From the NCBI GenBank assembly GCA_963691705.1, contig OY829537.1:76777352-76841351 (forward strand): DNA of 64,000 nucleotides, written 5' to 3'. The position numbers and the translations under genes were made by a program. Of the stretch, positions 21,654 to 33,149 are shown piece by piece. Within the stretch, counting starts at the first letter, position 1. The number at the start of each line of letters is the position of its first letter. Under the pieces are notes generated by a model. The model was not told the DNA's origin. It ran no database searches and saw only the letters and a program-made list of their open reading frames with translations. Origin of the DNA: Viola odorata (Eukaryota > Streptophyta > Magnoliopsida > Malpighiales > Violaceae).

Positions 21654-23780
21654 CTAATACAGAAGAACTCCTTTATTGCCCTCGACATCTATATCCTTCA
21701 ATTTCTCAAAGGCGTAATCAGCTATCTTGGCAGGATCGAAAGCCTCGCTACGATAATAGTCTGGGAATCCGGCAGCGAAGGCTCGTATTGCCCTGTCTTT
21801 CCACCGTGATATCTCAGTGGGTTCTTTCGCCAAATCCGCATCGCGGGCCGATATCTCTTCCCAAAGGAGAGAATTTCTTCTATCAGTAGCCACCAATTCC
21901 GCCTCCAAAAGCTCTATCTTTGCCTTCCCTATCGACTTCTCTAGGGTCAATTCAGCACGACCGTTGTTAAGCTCTGCTTGGGTATCGCTCTGGAGTTGCG
22001 TCAACTCTGCCACCTTGGCAGAGGAACCTCGAATCTTGTCGCCATGAATATCGAGAATGTAATTCAGCATGCGGAAGCTAGCTAGCACGTCATTCAGAGC
22101 GCGTTCGCGATGAACCTCCAGAGGAAGCTCTGACATCTCCTCCCTATCTTCAGGAGAGTCAAATATCGCACTCACTATAGAGCCTACCGGCTCACTTCGC
22201 GATAGCGGGTCTGATATTCCTAGTGCGCGAAGTCCGCTGGTGCCAAAGGTGGACAGATCCAGGCGATAGGAAGTGGCTCCTTAAGGACCTTGAGAGGAAA
22301 GATTAGCGGTAAAGGGAGGAGAGCAATTTTTGGCGGAGCCGCCGACTCCTGAGATAGAAGTACAGAATAATGACGGAAGGCCATTTGGTAGAGGATCAGG
22401 GGTAGCGGTAGGCTCAAGGTTTGGTGCAGTGACATCAGGAATGAAAAAGGAAATAGGAGAGTCGGGAGCGGCAGTTGAAGAAGGAAGGTTGACCTCTAGC
22501 GGAACCTTGGAAGTCTCAGGAGGAACGTAGGTTGACGTCTCAGCCGTTGTCGCCATTTTGGAGGTACTCGCACCACTAGGAGAGTCAGCCTCAACAACAG
22601 GGGTTTCGTTAACCTTCTTTAAAGCAGCCTCAGTGACTGGGTTGCTATTTCCCATTCTTAGCTTCTTCCGCTGAGCTGCGGAAGCGTGACGAAGCCCAGA
22701 GTCAGTATCCATGTCCTCGCTACCACTGTTGGTTACTTCAGCCTTGGGACGGTTTGGAGTCGCTCCTCTGTTCCGAATAGGTAACCACCTCTCGAGGAAA
22801 CGAGAGGCCCGGTCAGAAATATCGTGCCTGGCAACTATCTTGATTCATTTTCTCTTCGATGGAGCGGCAGGGTGATTGGAACTCTCAGGCAGAGGAGATG
22901 GCGACAGTGATTGAAGCGGCCTCACGTTCAGAGGAACGTCCTTATCGCTCGACGGTTGATTTCTAGCGTCACCTGTCAACAATACATATCAGAACAGTGA
23001 ATAAGCCGAAGCGATAACGGGAGAAAAGAAACTTACTTATAGTACACTCCTCTATAAGCCTGTACAAGGCAAACTCTTGAATGCGAAAGGACGAGCTCAG
23101 TTCCAGCAGCATGTTCGTTTGTCGAAGTTCTTCCTTGGACACTACTGACGGGTTTGTCCAAATGGAATCATCAAGACACCAATTGAAACCCCTAGGCTAG
23201 CGGCGGAAAGGTAATTTCACGATGAAGAAACCGCTCTTCCAATCAACCACAGTCTCTTCAAAGCCCTAGAATTTCTGCCAGAATGACTGCACTAACGTGT
23301 CATTCCATCTCGGGGTGATATCCACCACACAGTTGCGGCACTTAAAACTAAAGAACTTGCAGAATAAATTGACAGACGGGATAAAGATACCCCGCAACTC
23401 GCAAGTACAGATGAAGGCATGAATCCCAACCAGGAGGAAGGCGTAATCTGAGTCGGGTTAATGTCATAACGAAGCAATAATCCTTTCACCGCTTCGTGAA
23501 TGGGAAAGCGAAAACCGTAAAGGAACATATTAAAATATACCATCCTATTGCTCCCCGATAGAAGGTCATGAAGCCGATGACCGGCATCAGGAATTTTGAC
23601 GGAGTAACCAGGAGGGAAAAAGATACCATTTTCCTCCAACTCTGCCTCCAATACCATTTCATCAACAAAAATACTGGGTGTTCTCTCAATTTCTAAATCT
23701 ATGGGCCGCTGGAGACCCTTCGAAGACATATTTGTGGCCAGAGGCCACTGAGTACCCTTGGGTATCTTAGACGTGCTCAT
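21654..23780 (-). pseudogene. asg3 of element D (two exons, decayed)
   Basis: Exon 1 is 23780-23037 (MSTSKIPKG..., head with FPPGYSVKIPD, YFNMFLYGFRFPIHEA), intron 23036-22973 (64 bp, GTAAGT...TGACAG), exon 2 22972-21654. Exon 2 keeps FLERWLPIR, AAQRKKLR, RLDLSTFGTSGLRALGI and a coiled coil ending DYAFEKLKDIDVEG. Defects: a frameshift in exon 1 near 23430 (SSW then shifted), TGA early in exon 2 (an Arg in other copies) and TAA at 22281. The layout equals that of F and G. Confidence 0.78.
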
Positions 23781-24173
23781 AATGAATCAGCAGGAAGAAA
23801 ATCTGAAGAAGAAGAAGTAAAATACCTTGAACAGAAGGCGGTGAGTAAAACTGTCGGCGCCGGCGAACGGCGGTCGTAACTTCCTTTGAAGCAAAAAACT
23901 TAGAGAGAGAAGGAGAAAATTTCGAAGCGCAAGCAAAGAGTATTAAAAGAAAGCAGTTGCTCCCTTTTAAAGGTTGAGTTCAAAAATCGAACAGCCTGTA
24001 AAAATGGGACACTCAGTTGCAAGCGGTTACATCGAAGCAACAGTTAGTCTCTCAACGATAGCCATCCGTCAAAAAAGGGGCTAACGCCTGAGCATGCAAG
24101 ACTAAAAAAGCAAAAGCCTCATTTCATTTAATAATAGCCATACGACATCTACAAAGGATTCCTAGGGGCGGAA
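23781..24173 (-). promoter_or_regulatory. asg3 upstream region and asg2 3' end, element D
   Basis: TATA-like CTTTAAAAGG lies near 23964-23973. The G-box found here in B, F and G is absent. The minus strand carries GTAGATGTCGTATGGC near 24137-24152, the motif that follows asg2. Confidence 0.5.
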
Positions 24174-24599
24174 TCAATCATCGTCAGGCCAGTAAGAGGA
24201 CCAATAGCAGTATTCATCATCTGAGGACGGAAGCTCCTCATCCGCAAGAGGAGGAGATTTGTCAGCCTTTCGCTCTGCACTCGGCATTAACGGTTTGGAC
24301 TCCCCCTTCACAGCGGAAGATGCCACCTTTGTGATGGTATCGCCTGGAGGAATCTCCTCTTCAAACCAGTCAGTAGGAGGAAACAATTCTTTGCCCTTAC
24401 GAACCGGAGGGACTGAAAAAGAAGAAAACCAGCCAGTGGTTTTAGAATTTGCTCTCTTCTTCGACCTCTTCCGACCTCCGCAGCAAGGCAATCGCCTCTT
24501 CAGGCATGGCGGCGAAGAAGGATTGTCAGAATTCGGTGTAGTCGGAGGGGTCGGACGAGATTCTCGCTCATCGGAGACCTGATCGTATGAGTCAGCCAT
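24174..24599 (-). CDS. asg2 of element D: small antisense protein, intact
   Basis: The 141 codons are open from ATG (24599, MADSYDQVSDE) to TGA-type end at 24174. Pro-rich PPTPPTTPNSDN is followed by basic CLKRRLPCCGGRKRSKKR and by IPPG/VPPVRKGKELFPP; the end EYCYWSSYWPDDD matches B almost exactly. The length equals that of B although the surrounding gag-pol of D is full of stops. No family is recognised. A TATA-like CTATTTATGG lies about 73 bp upstream. Confidence 0.72.
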   Translation of the reverse strand: MADSYDQVSDERESRPTPPTTPNSDNPSSPPCLKRRLPCCGGRKRSKKRANSKTTGWFSSFSVPPVRKGKELFPPTDWFEEEIPPGDTITKVASSAVKGESKPLMPSAERKADKSPPLADEELPSSDDEYCYWSSYWPDDD

Positions 24600-25118
24600 G
24601 AGAAATGAAAATCAGCAGCAACAGGAAAGTACAAAGAAGAAGGTGAACAGGGAAAAGAAGAAAAACTTCCCATAAATAGTTAAAGTGGTAAGACTCTTCG
24701 AATTTTCACAAGTAAGAGGAGGATAATTTAATGCATCTCGAGAAGATCAACCATAATGGCAGAATCAAATCCTTTGATCACGCCTGTTGGGATTTCTCGA
24801 TAATTAAGAAACACTGAAAAACTGCCCAATCAGTTGATACCAGAGAAGCGGCGCATGATTAGTGCAAAACGGTTCGCCAGAACAACCGTCGCAGATAGAG
24901 AAGAATAAATGCTGCAGAAGTCTGACCAATGGCAGACTCATTTTCGGTTGGGCTGGCACAACCCTAAACCGAAGAGAAGGCTAACGCCCTAAAAAAGGAA
25001 AGAAATCGCAAGCCCAATAATGGAAAGAAGCTTTATTACGGCCTAACGGCCTAAACATACATCCGCATACATAATACCTACAAAAGGAAAGCCAAAAAGA
25101 AAGCTGAGCGACAAGCAC
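24600..25118 (-). other. asg2 upstream region and asg1 3' end, element D
   Basis: TATA-like box near 24669-24680. A variant of the shared motif AGCCCAACTGAAAA lies at 24942-24955 (AGCCCAACCGAAAA on the minus strand). The minus strand near 25031-25043 reads GGCCGTAATAAAG, a poly(A) signal region for asg1. Confidence 0.55.
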
Positions 25119-25508
25119 TCAAGCTCGAGACTCGGCATCATTGTCATCATCCACCAGCAGAGTGGGGATATCTCTCAAGGCCTCCACCACAGAGGTCAGC
25201 TCAGAAGAAGTGCTCCTCATGCTCTTTAGGCAGCAGTTCAGTAGATCCTTCCTCTGCTGCAGCATGACAATGGTCACCTCGATGCGGCAGGCTGCAGTGG
25301 CCAAGTTGGAGACGTTCCCAATGGGATTGAAGTCCTCCATGGAAGCAGCCTCGATCCTGGACTGAATGGGGGTCATCATTCCCCGAAGCTCCAGCATATC
25401 TTCACCAGTCTTCATCAGCATGTTCTCCAGGAAGCTGACGTCACCCTCAGTGAGATTTTTGAGGGTCAGGGCCTTGGAAATCAGAAAGTTTCTAGTAAGA
25501 TCGTCCAT
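25119..25508 (-). CDS. asg1 of element D: small helical antisense protein, intact
   Basis: ATG at 25508 (MDDLTRNFLISKALTLKNL) and 129 open codons. Conserved blocks: GDVSFLENMLMKT, LELRGMMTP, MEDFNPIGNVSNL, IVMLQQRKDLLNCCLKSMR, then an acidic tail. It looks helical and soluble; heptad-like Leu spacing suggests a possible coiled coil. The other copies are in B (one stop), F (one stop) and G (intact). It is adjacent to the 3' LTR and has a TATA box 62 bp upstream. No known family is recognised. Confidence 0.78.
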   Translation of the reverse strand: MDDLTRNFLISKALTLKNLTEGDVSFLENMLMKTGEDMLELRGMMTPIQSRIEAASMEDFNPIGNVSNLATAACRIEVTIVMLQQRKDLLNCCLKSMRSTSSELTSVVEALRDIPTLLVDDDNDAESRA

Positions 25509-25845
25509 GAAGAAATGATAAAAGAGAAGCAGAGAGAATGTGAAGAATTTGCACCAAAAAAGAGATCACATTTATAGATCCGGAGTAGTAATTACCTACC
25601 AGGGCATGCCCCTCAAAAAACAGACCGTCCCGTTACTCCGAAGCAGCCAGGGGGAAAGGCTAATGCGGAACCCTTGGTGGACGCCCAAGATACTCAAGTG
25701 GAGTACAGGTTGAAATTCTGGGGAATGTGAAAGAGTGCAATATTGCGGGTAGCTACGACGTAAAACCGCGCAAATGGTAGGTAGTTTATGGCGTAAGACC
25801 GTGTTAGTGTTGCAGGCGGCTTACAGCAAGGCTGGATCTAACGAG
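25509..25845 (-). promoter_or_regulatory. asg1 upstream region, element D (left part)
   Basis: TATAAAT on the minus strand at 25570-25576. Further upstream two words like GCGGTTTTACGTC (25757-25770) and GGTCTTACGCC (25791-25803) echo three similar words upstream of asg1 in G. Element E inserted after 25845; the region continues at 53654. Confidence 0.55.
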
Positions 25846-27382
25846 TGATCGTCACTCAAAAGTAATATTTTCTGCTAGCAAAATGCACAATAAATATGTA
25901 TAGGGCAAATCAGAGTCGAACCACAAGGATTAATGGTAATATTCTGTTCATAGTGTATGTCCAGGTCTAAACAGTAACAAGTAACACTTGGGGGGGGAGG
26001 GGGGGGGGGGGGGGGGGGGGGGGGGTTTGGGCTGGCTAATGAAATTAACCAGCGAGATTTGGATACTAAAGCTAACAAGTGAACTAAATAAAGTAAAAAT
26101 TATCTAAAGGCAATAAAACAGTATCACAAGAGGGGTAGATCAGATAATAGGAAAGAGTCTTAGCAAAGTGATTCCGCGGGTTGCGTCTAGGCCTAATTGG
26201 TCATCAGCTCAAGTATATTCCACTCTCACGGTGCAGACATGCTATAGAGGCTAGGTACGCTTAGGCCTCCTGTCTACCTTCGTAAGAGAAGTCTCGCCCA
26301 AGGTACGCTTATGGGAGAGACCTTGACACTCCGTCCTTCCCCAAGGTTCGTTTATGGGGAGATCCAGAGGCCCATGAAGTGGAGGAAGACACGTTTAGGG
26401 CAAGACGTTGTCAGATCCACCCTAGTTAACCTCCAGCCCTAGCCAGATTGGACCAGCAACCTGATGACTCCGGGCTAGGTGCCTACTGATTCTAAAGAAA
26501 TGACAGTAATTACAAAGGAAAATACAACAGTTGATCAAGCTTCTATAGATCCAGTGCAATATGACAGTAAAATGGCAAGAGATTAAATACACGCATAAGA
26601 GTTTATGAAGAACATTAAGGCTTCACAACTACCCTTGCAACCCTTGGAAAAACCTTTGCTAAGACAAGAAGATCTAGCCACTCATACTCATAATAACATA
26701 AATATAAATAGATTTGATAGCAAGCATAAAAGGAAAATAAGAAAATGGGAAGAAAACTATTTAATACCAGCCGTAGCGAGTAAGGCTGGCCGGCGGCTAC
26801 AGCTTGAAGATGGAGGAACAAATCCCAAAGAAGACTAAAAAATAGAAAGTATGCTGATTTCTGCCTCCTACCAATGTTGCTTACCCTAAAAATCCTAAAG
26901 TTACTGTTTATATACAACCCTAAGCTAACTAGAGAACAAATCCAGCTAAGGGAAGAAGACAAAATGGGAGGAAAAGGACAGCTGGGCTGGAGCGTGTCCC
27001 AGGAAGAATATTCCTAGGACGCTCAAAAGGGATCAGAGAGGAATCTTGCTGGCGTCTCTCTTCGTGCGCTCCAAGATGGATTGTAAGCACGTTCGGCTCA
27101 ATTCGAGGGCAAGACGCAGCACTTTTTGGCTTCACAGATAGTCCAGGGCTGGACACGAATGCGAGCATCTAGGGCTAGACTGAGGAAATACGTCTAGGCC
27201 GCGACGAAGACTGGGAGACTTCCAAAGCTACTCAATTCCATCCCAAAACGTGTGCTTTCTGCCTTTTTCTCCTCTAGGGCTGGATATGGCAAAAAGTATT
27301 GAAAACAGAGCAAGTTAGTAGCATCAAGGAGGGGAAACATGCAAAATTAGAGAGAAAATATCTAGAAAACACACGCATATCA
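25846..27382 (-). repeat. 3' LTR of element E
   Basis: 1537 bp, matching 52088-53648 nearly throughout. A long G run (about 25990-26026 on the plus strand) is present in both LTRs with different length and interruptions. On the element strand this is a poly-C tract near the LTR end. Confidence 0.95.
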
Positions 27383-28919
27383 AACATCCCCACACTGCCC
27401 AATGCTCGCCCTCGAGCATCAATCAAAACTTAAAACCACCCCAAGACACACACGACACGCATCCAACGAGACACAAGAGTAAGGATTCTGAGGATCAGAC
27501 CAAGCTGCGACACAACAGACCTTGCCTAGATGCACACCTGCGTTAAACCAAAAGGATAACGACCCTAGAGATTAAACTTTTCCACATCCAGGCCCAAACA
27601 GAAGCAATCCTCACTGGTCGTGTTTACACTCGCTCTCCTAAGTAGGGGTCATGTGTTTAAATCACTCAAAATAATGCAATGACACAACAGAACACATAAT
27701 TTGCACATCAATCCGAGTAGTGATCCACATACATAGGCAATCATTCGATCTAAAAGACTTTGCAATAGGGGGAAAGAAAGAATAGTGAAAGAGGTGGCTA
27801 AGGAAGAGATGAGAGATGAAATGAAACCCGGAATGTTTCCTTGGTTGAATGAAGCGAAATGGTGAGGTAGCGCTCGTCGAGGGCTGGATGGGGGATGAGG
27901 GCTAGACAGCTGGTACTTCTTCTAGAGAGGGAAGCTCCTTTCTTTGATAATGTGCTGGCAGGTTCTTTGCTCACTTATGTTCGTGCCTTGATTCTTTATT
28001 GCTCATCATTTTTATTTTTTTTTGTTTGTTTTTTTTATATCGAGGCTACGAACCTTGGATGCTTTGATTTCTCATGGCTAGGGCGAGACATTTCTGCTAT
28101 TGCTTTCATTTCTTCATTCTAATGCTGCTGGCCCTTTTTCCTGCTTTCAGCACCGCGACTACGATGTATCTTCCCCACACTTCGGCTTTGTTGTGTTGTC
28201 TAGCCCTCGACATCGCCCTCTTCGAACTCTACCTCACCTGCCAAGGAAAACATGAATGAATCAGCTCAAATGGTTAAGAAGATAGGGTAAGAAGGGGATG
28301 TCGGGGTCTAGAGATGGAGAGTAGAGGTGAAAAATAAAGGAGAGGAGAAGCAAAAAGAAATTTTTACAAAGTCTTTTGTCCTTTCGACGCTTTCCTACGA
28401 CTAATGGTGTCCGCACCCAGGGATATCATGCAAATTTAGTGCTTTGCTAAGCCATGAAACTATTCACACATGAACAAAAATATATCCTTGAGGCTCAATC
28501 ATGCTCACAAGGTTTAATTTTGATTGCAACTATCCAGACCTAGATGTGGGCATAAGGGGCAACAGGCAAAGACTGCGTGACTAGGCTTAGACTGATAAAA
28601 AAGACCTTTTTCATGTGCGCAAGCTAGAAGTGTGTGTCCATGCCTTGGGGGGGGGGGGGGGGGTTTAAAACAAAACTGCCAGTGCAAAAAGATAGCTGAA
28701 AAAATCCGAGAAAATCCGCATCATGCAACAAACATGAAAATAAACATGCGTTCACACACAAAAATTAAAAAGCAAGCAAAGATAAAATCCCTCCCCACAC
28801 TTAAGCTTCACATTGTCCTCAATGTGAGAAGGGCACACAAACACAGAAGTTCAAATTTAAAGAAAAGTACAAGACAGAAATTTAAAACCCTCCACTAGAA
28901 ACGATTGTTCAGGGCGGGA
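27383..28919 (-). other. 3' spacer and polypurine tract of element E
   Basis: Next to the LTR the element strand reads CAGTGTGGGGATGTT (27383-27397), the polypurine tract, preceded by GCTCGAGGGCGAGC, a short hairpin often seen there in Athila. A second similar tract, TTAAGTGTGGGGAGGGA, lies near 28788-28804 after CATTGAGGACAATGTG. A G run is at about 28648-28663. No coding region is seen between. Confidence 0.7.
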
Positions 28920-30875
28920 TTAATGGGGTGGGATATTGCGGCGCGCGACTTCAGTAGTCAGACCGTGGAGTTCAGAAAGGATTGCGTGGAGGAGCCGTTC
29001 AAGGGTTGGAGCATTGATGGTCATAGGAGTGACATCGGGGGCTGGAGTCTCTGCCGGGCGGGAGCTACTAGCTGGGTCTGGAGGGGGCTGAGTAGAAGAT
29101 TGCACTTCTGAAGGCCAAATAAACTTGCCACCGTGCTTTGCTCCATAAACCTGTTCTCTCTGGCTGGTGCAAACTGTACTGAAAGTCAAAACTTTGCGTG
29201 AGAGACAAAGGTGCCCCATCCGGTCAAGAGTTCTGAGGTCCAGAAGCGTGGCCGGGACAGGGGTTAAAGAGTTATGCTTATCAAGATCGAGACCACGCAA
29301 TGTAATGGCAAGCAGAGTGATAAGAGAACCAAAGGCGGGGCCTCGACTATTGTTTTGAATGCCAGTGACAGTGGTGGCAACCCAAAAGCCTAAGTTAACT
29401 CTACATTTTTTATACATGCACCATAAAAAGAACAATTCTTACAACGACAACTGGCCTAAAGAAGTATGCTTACCTGCGAAGGTAAGGGCCAGATATCGGT
29501 GCAAGATGCACAAGCAAGGATCACTGATTTCATGAGCTTTGGCCGATTTCAGGCTAAAATTGGCATGGGTATTGCCAGTTAGCTCCCGAAACGCCGAATT
29601 ACCATCAAAGTCATCAGGATAATTTGTTAAAGCAGATGTATATGTATCAGATCTTAAATCAGAAGCAGCAACAAAACCCAAAGCACAGTTGAATGCATCA
29701 ATAGACATGGGGAGCCATTTATCCATCAACCTAAAACTAATAGCGTTTGGGGCAGAAAAATCAGGGGCAGACTTGCCCCTGGGCTTAAAATGCTCAGAGA
29801 CAGTCCAAAACGAAGTAAAGAACTCTAGGGAGAGCTCAACAAAATTTGGGTGCTCGAGGAAGAACAACGCTTCCCACCCTATATTGGCAACATACTCCTT
29901 AATTTTCGACCCTACATGCATCTTTTCAAGAAAACCCATATCCAGGCGTGCACAGGGGCGCACGCCTTTCGAAAGCAACACAGCCAGCCTGTCTAAAGAC
30001 GGCTTGTCATTAAATATAACCCAACCAGCAGAAGGGGCAGAAGTCACCTGAGAGGGTTGAGGGGTGGACGCGGAAGACGGGGTCGAGACCTCAACAGAGG
30101 GCTTGGCCTTCTTGGCGGTTGAGACTTTGGTTCTCCCTTTGCTGGATGGTGCTGCCTTGCGCTTCTGGGTGATCGGAGTGGATTCATCTTCCGGCGCTGG
30201 TGGAGCTTTCGCCGTGGATTTGGGCTCAGGGGCTGGCTCAGCTGGTCCAGACTCGGTTGCCTCTTCGTTGGCGCCCTCGGCGTCATCTCCTTCTTCTCGT
30301 CCTTCGCCACTGACATCCATGGCGTCCTTTTCCTCTTCTCCAAGTACCGGGGCAACCTCAGAACCAGGGGATTCAGCTTCTCCATCGGATCCAGAGATAA
30401 GAACCTCTTTCAGAACCTCCGACACCGTCAGTTCACGCTTGGCCGCGGGAGAGGCCTTGGCTTTCTTTAGACGAGAGCTTTTGGCGGCGGGGCTACGCAC
30501 TGGAGCCCTGGATTTTCCAGATCTGGTCATGGGTGAAAGATGAGGAACGGTAGTGGTGGTGTCGGGCTCCTTTTCAGAGGAATCGTCGGCGGCGGAACCG
30601 GTGGCCAGAGGTGGTGAAGTGGAAACAGTAGGTGGAGGTAAAGTGGGAGAAAGTGGATGAGATGGGTTTTCACTATGGGTAGTGGAGGAAGAAGAAGCCA
30701 CGGGGCTATGAGGTGGAGCGTTGGGGCTTGAGCCCGAGGTGTTTCTGTGGGCCATCTTCTTCACTCTTACCATGGTGAAAGGTTGGTGGTGAGGTGAAAG
30801 AGGAGAAGAAGGGGATGGTAGGGATGGTGAGTCATTTTGGGTGAAAGGTAAATGTGAGAAAAGTGAGGGTGACAA
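28920..30875 (-). pseudogene. Element E env-like ORF, one internal stop
   Basis: About 650 codons in one frame, broken only by TAA at 29439-29441, just before ELFFLWCMYKK. The first 190 residues are Ser/Pro-rich and then acidic; the start is either 30875 or the Met at MVRVKKMAHRN about 35 residues in. The middle (LDMGFLEKMHVGSKIKEYV, LPMSIDAFNCALGF) and the part after the stop (VNLGFWVATTV) match the conserved core of the third ORF in Athila-type elements, often called env-like or putative plant transposon protein. No clear transmembrane segment is seen, so a true envelope role is not supported. Confidence 0.75.
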
Positions 30876-31121
30876 GGTGTTGGAAAGGGGAAAGAGATGG
30901 GAAGAGATAGAGACGGATGGAGAGAATCACGCTGACGCGTCTGACATGGCGTGGACGTGGAGCGCTGGGGTTTGGCGTAGCGTGCCCCTTGTCAGCGTCC
31001 TCCTGCAAAAAGGTAAGTGGGTTCAAATTTCAAATGCGCAAGAAGACAAAAAAGAGGGAAACATAGGGATAAACATGGGAAACGAACAAGGAAAGTAATT
31101 ACAGCTTGCTCGCGAAGAGCC

Positions 31122-33144
31122 TCAAATGGGAGTTGTAGAGCGGCGTTGCTGGCCAATTTTCTGGCCAATTTCGAAAACCTTTGGTGTCAGCATCTTATCA
31201 TAGTAGTCCTTGGTCTTACTCTTGTAAATCAGGGCATTCTCATAGGCATCGCTTCTGAGCTCCTCGAGCTCTTGAATTTGTAAGCGGCGTTGCTGCCCGG
31301 CCTGGCCTAGATCCATGTTAACCTTGCGAATTGCCCAAAAAGCTTTGTGTTCAATCTCGACGGGCAAGTGGCATGGCTTGCCATAGACAAGGCGATAAGG
31401 GGTCATCCCAATCAGGGTCTTGTAGGCAGTACGGTATACCCAAAGAGCATCGTCTAGCTTCAGACTCCAATCCTTTCGGGACTGGTTGACCGTCTTTTCC
31501 AAGATTGCTTTAATCTCCCAGTTAGACACCTCTGCCTAACCATTTGTCTGGGGGTGGTAAGCTGTAGAAACTCGATGGGTGACTCCATGCCTGGTCAATA
31601 GAGATGCTACAACACGGTTACAGAAATGAGTGTCGCGGTCGCTAATGAGTGCTCTAGGGACTCCGAACCGGCTAAAGATATTGGTGCGCAAGAACTCGCC
31701 TACCACTTTGGAATCATCAGTCCTAGTGGCTTGGCCTCAATCCATTTCGAGACATAGTCCACAGCAAGGAGGATATACGTGTTACCATCGGAGTTCGGGA
31801 ACGGGCCCATGAAGTCGATGCCCCATAGATCAAAGATTTCGCAAGAGATAATGCTCGTCAAGGGCATCTGGTTCCGTGCACCTATAGTACCCGCGACCTG
31901 GCATCTAGGGCAGGACGCACAATACATGTAGCTATCCTTAAAGATTGATGGCTAATAGAATCCAGCCTCCAACACCTTGAGGGTCGTCTTCTTTGCTGCA
32001 AAGTGGCCTCCTTCCGTTGAGGAATGACAAAATTTGAGGATCGAGGGCACTTCATCAAGTGTAACACACCGCCTAACAATCTGGTCTGAACAATGCTTCC
32101 AAAGATATGGGTTATCCCATATGTAATACTTGGACTGCTTTTGAATGCGAGTTCGCTTTGAAGCTGAAGCATCTGCTGGAAAAGATCCAGTGGCACAAAA
32201 GTTAGCTATATCTGAGAACCATGGATACTGAACAGCTTGGGCTAGACAAAGGTACTCATCCGGGAAGGTGTCTCGGATGGGTTCCTTGGAATTGTCGTCT
32301 TGGGCTGGAAGCCTGCTGAGATGGTCGGCCATAAGATTCTCGCATCCTTTCTTGTCCTTGATTAAAATATCAAATTCTTGGAGCAAGAGGATCCATCTTA
32401 TGAGACGTGGCTTGGCATCAGCCTTGGTCAACAAGCACCGGAGAGCAGAATGATTAGAATACAGTATAACATGAGTCCCAAGGAGATATTGGCGGAACTT
32501 GTCTAGGGCATAGACAACTGCCAGGAGCTCTTTTTCGGTAGTGGTGTAATTCTGTTGGGCTGGATCCAGAAGTTTAGACGTGTAATAGATAACATAGGTT
32601 TCTTTGTCTTTCTTTTGACCCAAAACGGCGCCCAGGGCCTGGTCACTTGCATCCAGTCGGGGGCTCGAATGATAGGAGCAGAAGTGAGTTTGCTTTTCAG
32701 CAAATCAAACCCAGCCTTGCATTCTTCATCGAATAGAAACTCCATGTCTTTTTGCAGCAGTCGGCATAGGGGCCTGGAGATTTTCGAGAAGTCCTTAATG
32801 AAGCGTCAATAGAACCCAGCATGTCCGAGGAAGGAGCGAATATCCCGCACACTGGATGGGTATGGAAGGGATTCAATCACCTCAACTATGGCCTTATCAA
32901 CTTCGATTCCCTTGCTGGATACAATGTGACCAAGGATGAGACCTCGATCGACCATGAAGTGGCATTTTTCAAAGTTCAGGACTAGGCTGGTCTCAACACA
33001 TCGGCGCAAGACTTTTCTCAAATTGGAGATGCATTCGTGGAAAGAATTCCCATATACCATGAAGTCATCCATAAAGACCTCGATACCGTCCTTGATGAAT
33101 TCTGAGAAGATACTCATCATACAGCGCTGGAAAGTAGCGGGGGC
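31122..33144 (-). pseudogene. pol: Element E pol, second part: end of RT, RNase H, integrase
   Basis: It continues at APATFQRCM from the piece ending at 48974. RT palm EVFMDDFMVYG holds the Asp pair (FMDD, normal for Athila). After a shift near 32700 come RNase H (YVIYYTSKLLDPAQQNY, TTEKELLAVVYALDKF), the integrase zinc finger ([23 protein letters not shown]), core [10 protein letters not shown], and [19 protein letters not shown] interrupts the conserved QTNGQAE block near 31534; stops and shifts also lie near 31950, 31700 and 32620. The coding remnant ends near 31122, and a spacer of about 250 bp leads to the env-like ORF. Confidence 0.88.
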
Positions 33145-33149
33145 GTTAC

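Noticed and set aside
29689..30543. Plus-strand frames opposite the env-like ORF
   Set aside because: They are shadows of the Ser/Pro/Ala-rich coding strand and have no conserved counterpart.
28920..30875. Calling the ORF of E a true envelope gene
   Set aside because: No clear signal peptide or membrane segment was found; only its position after integrase suggests env.
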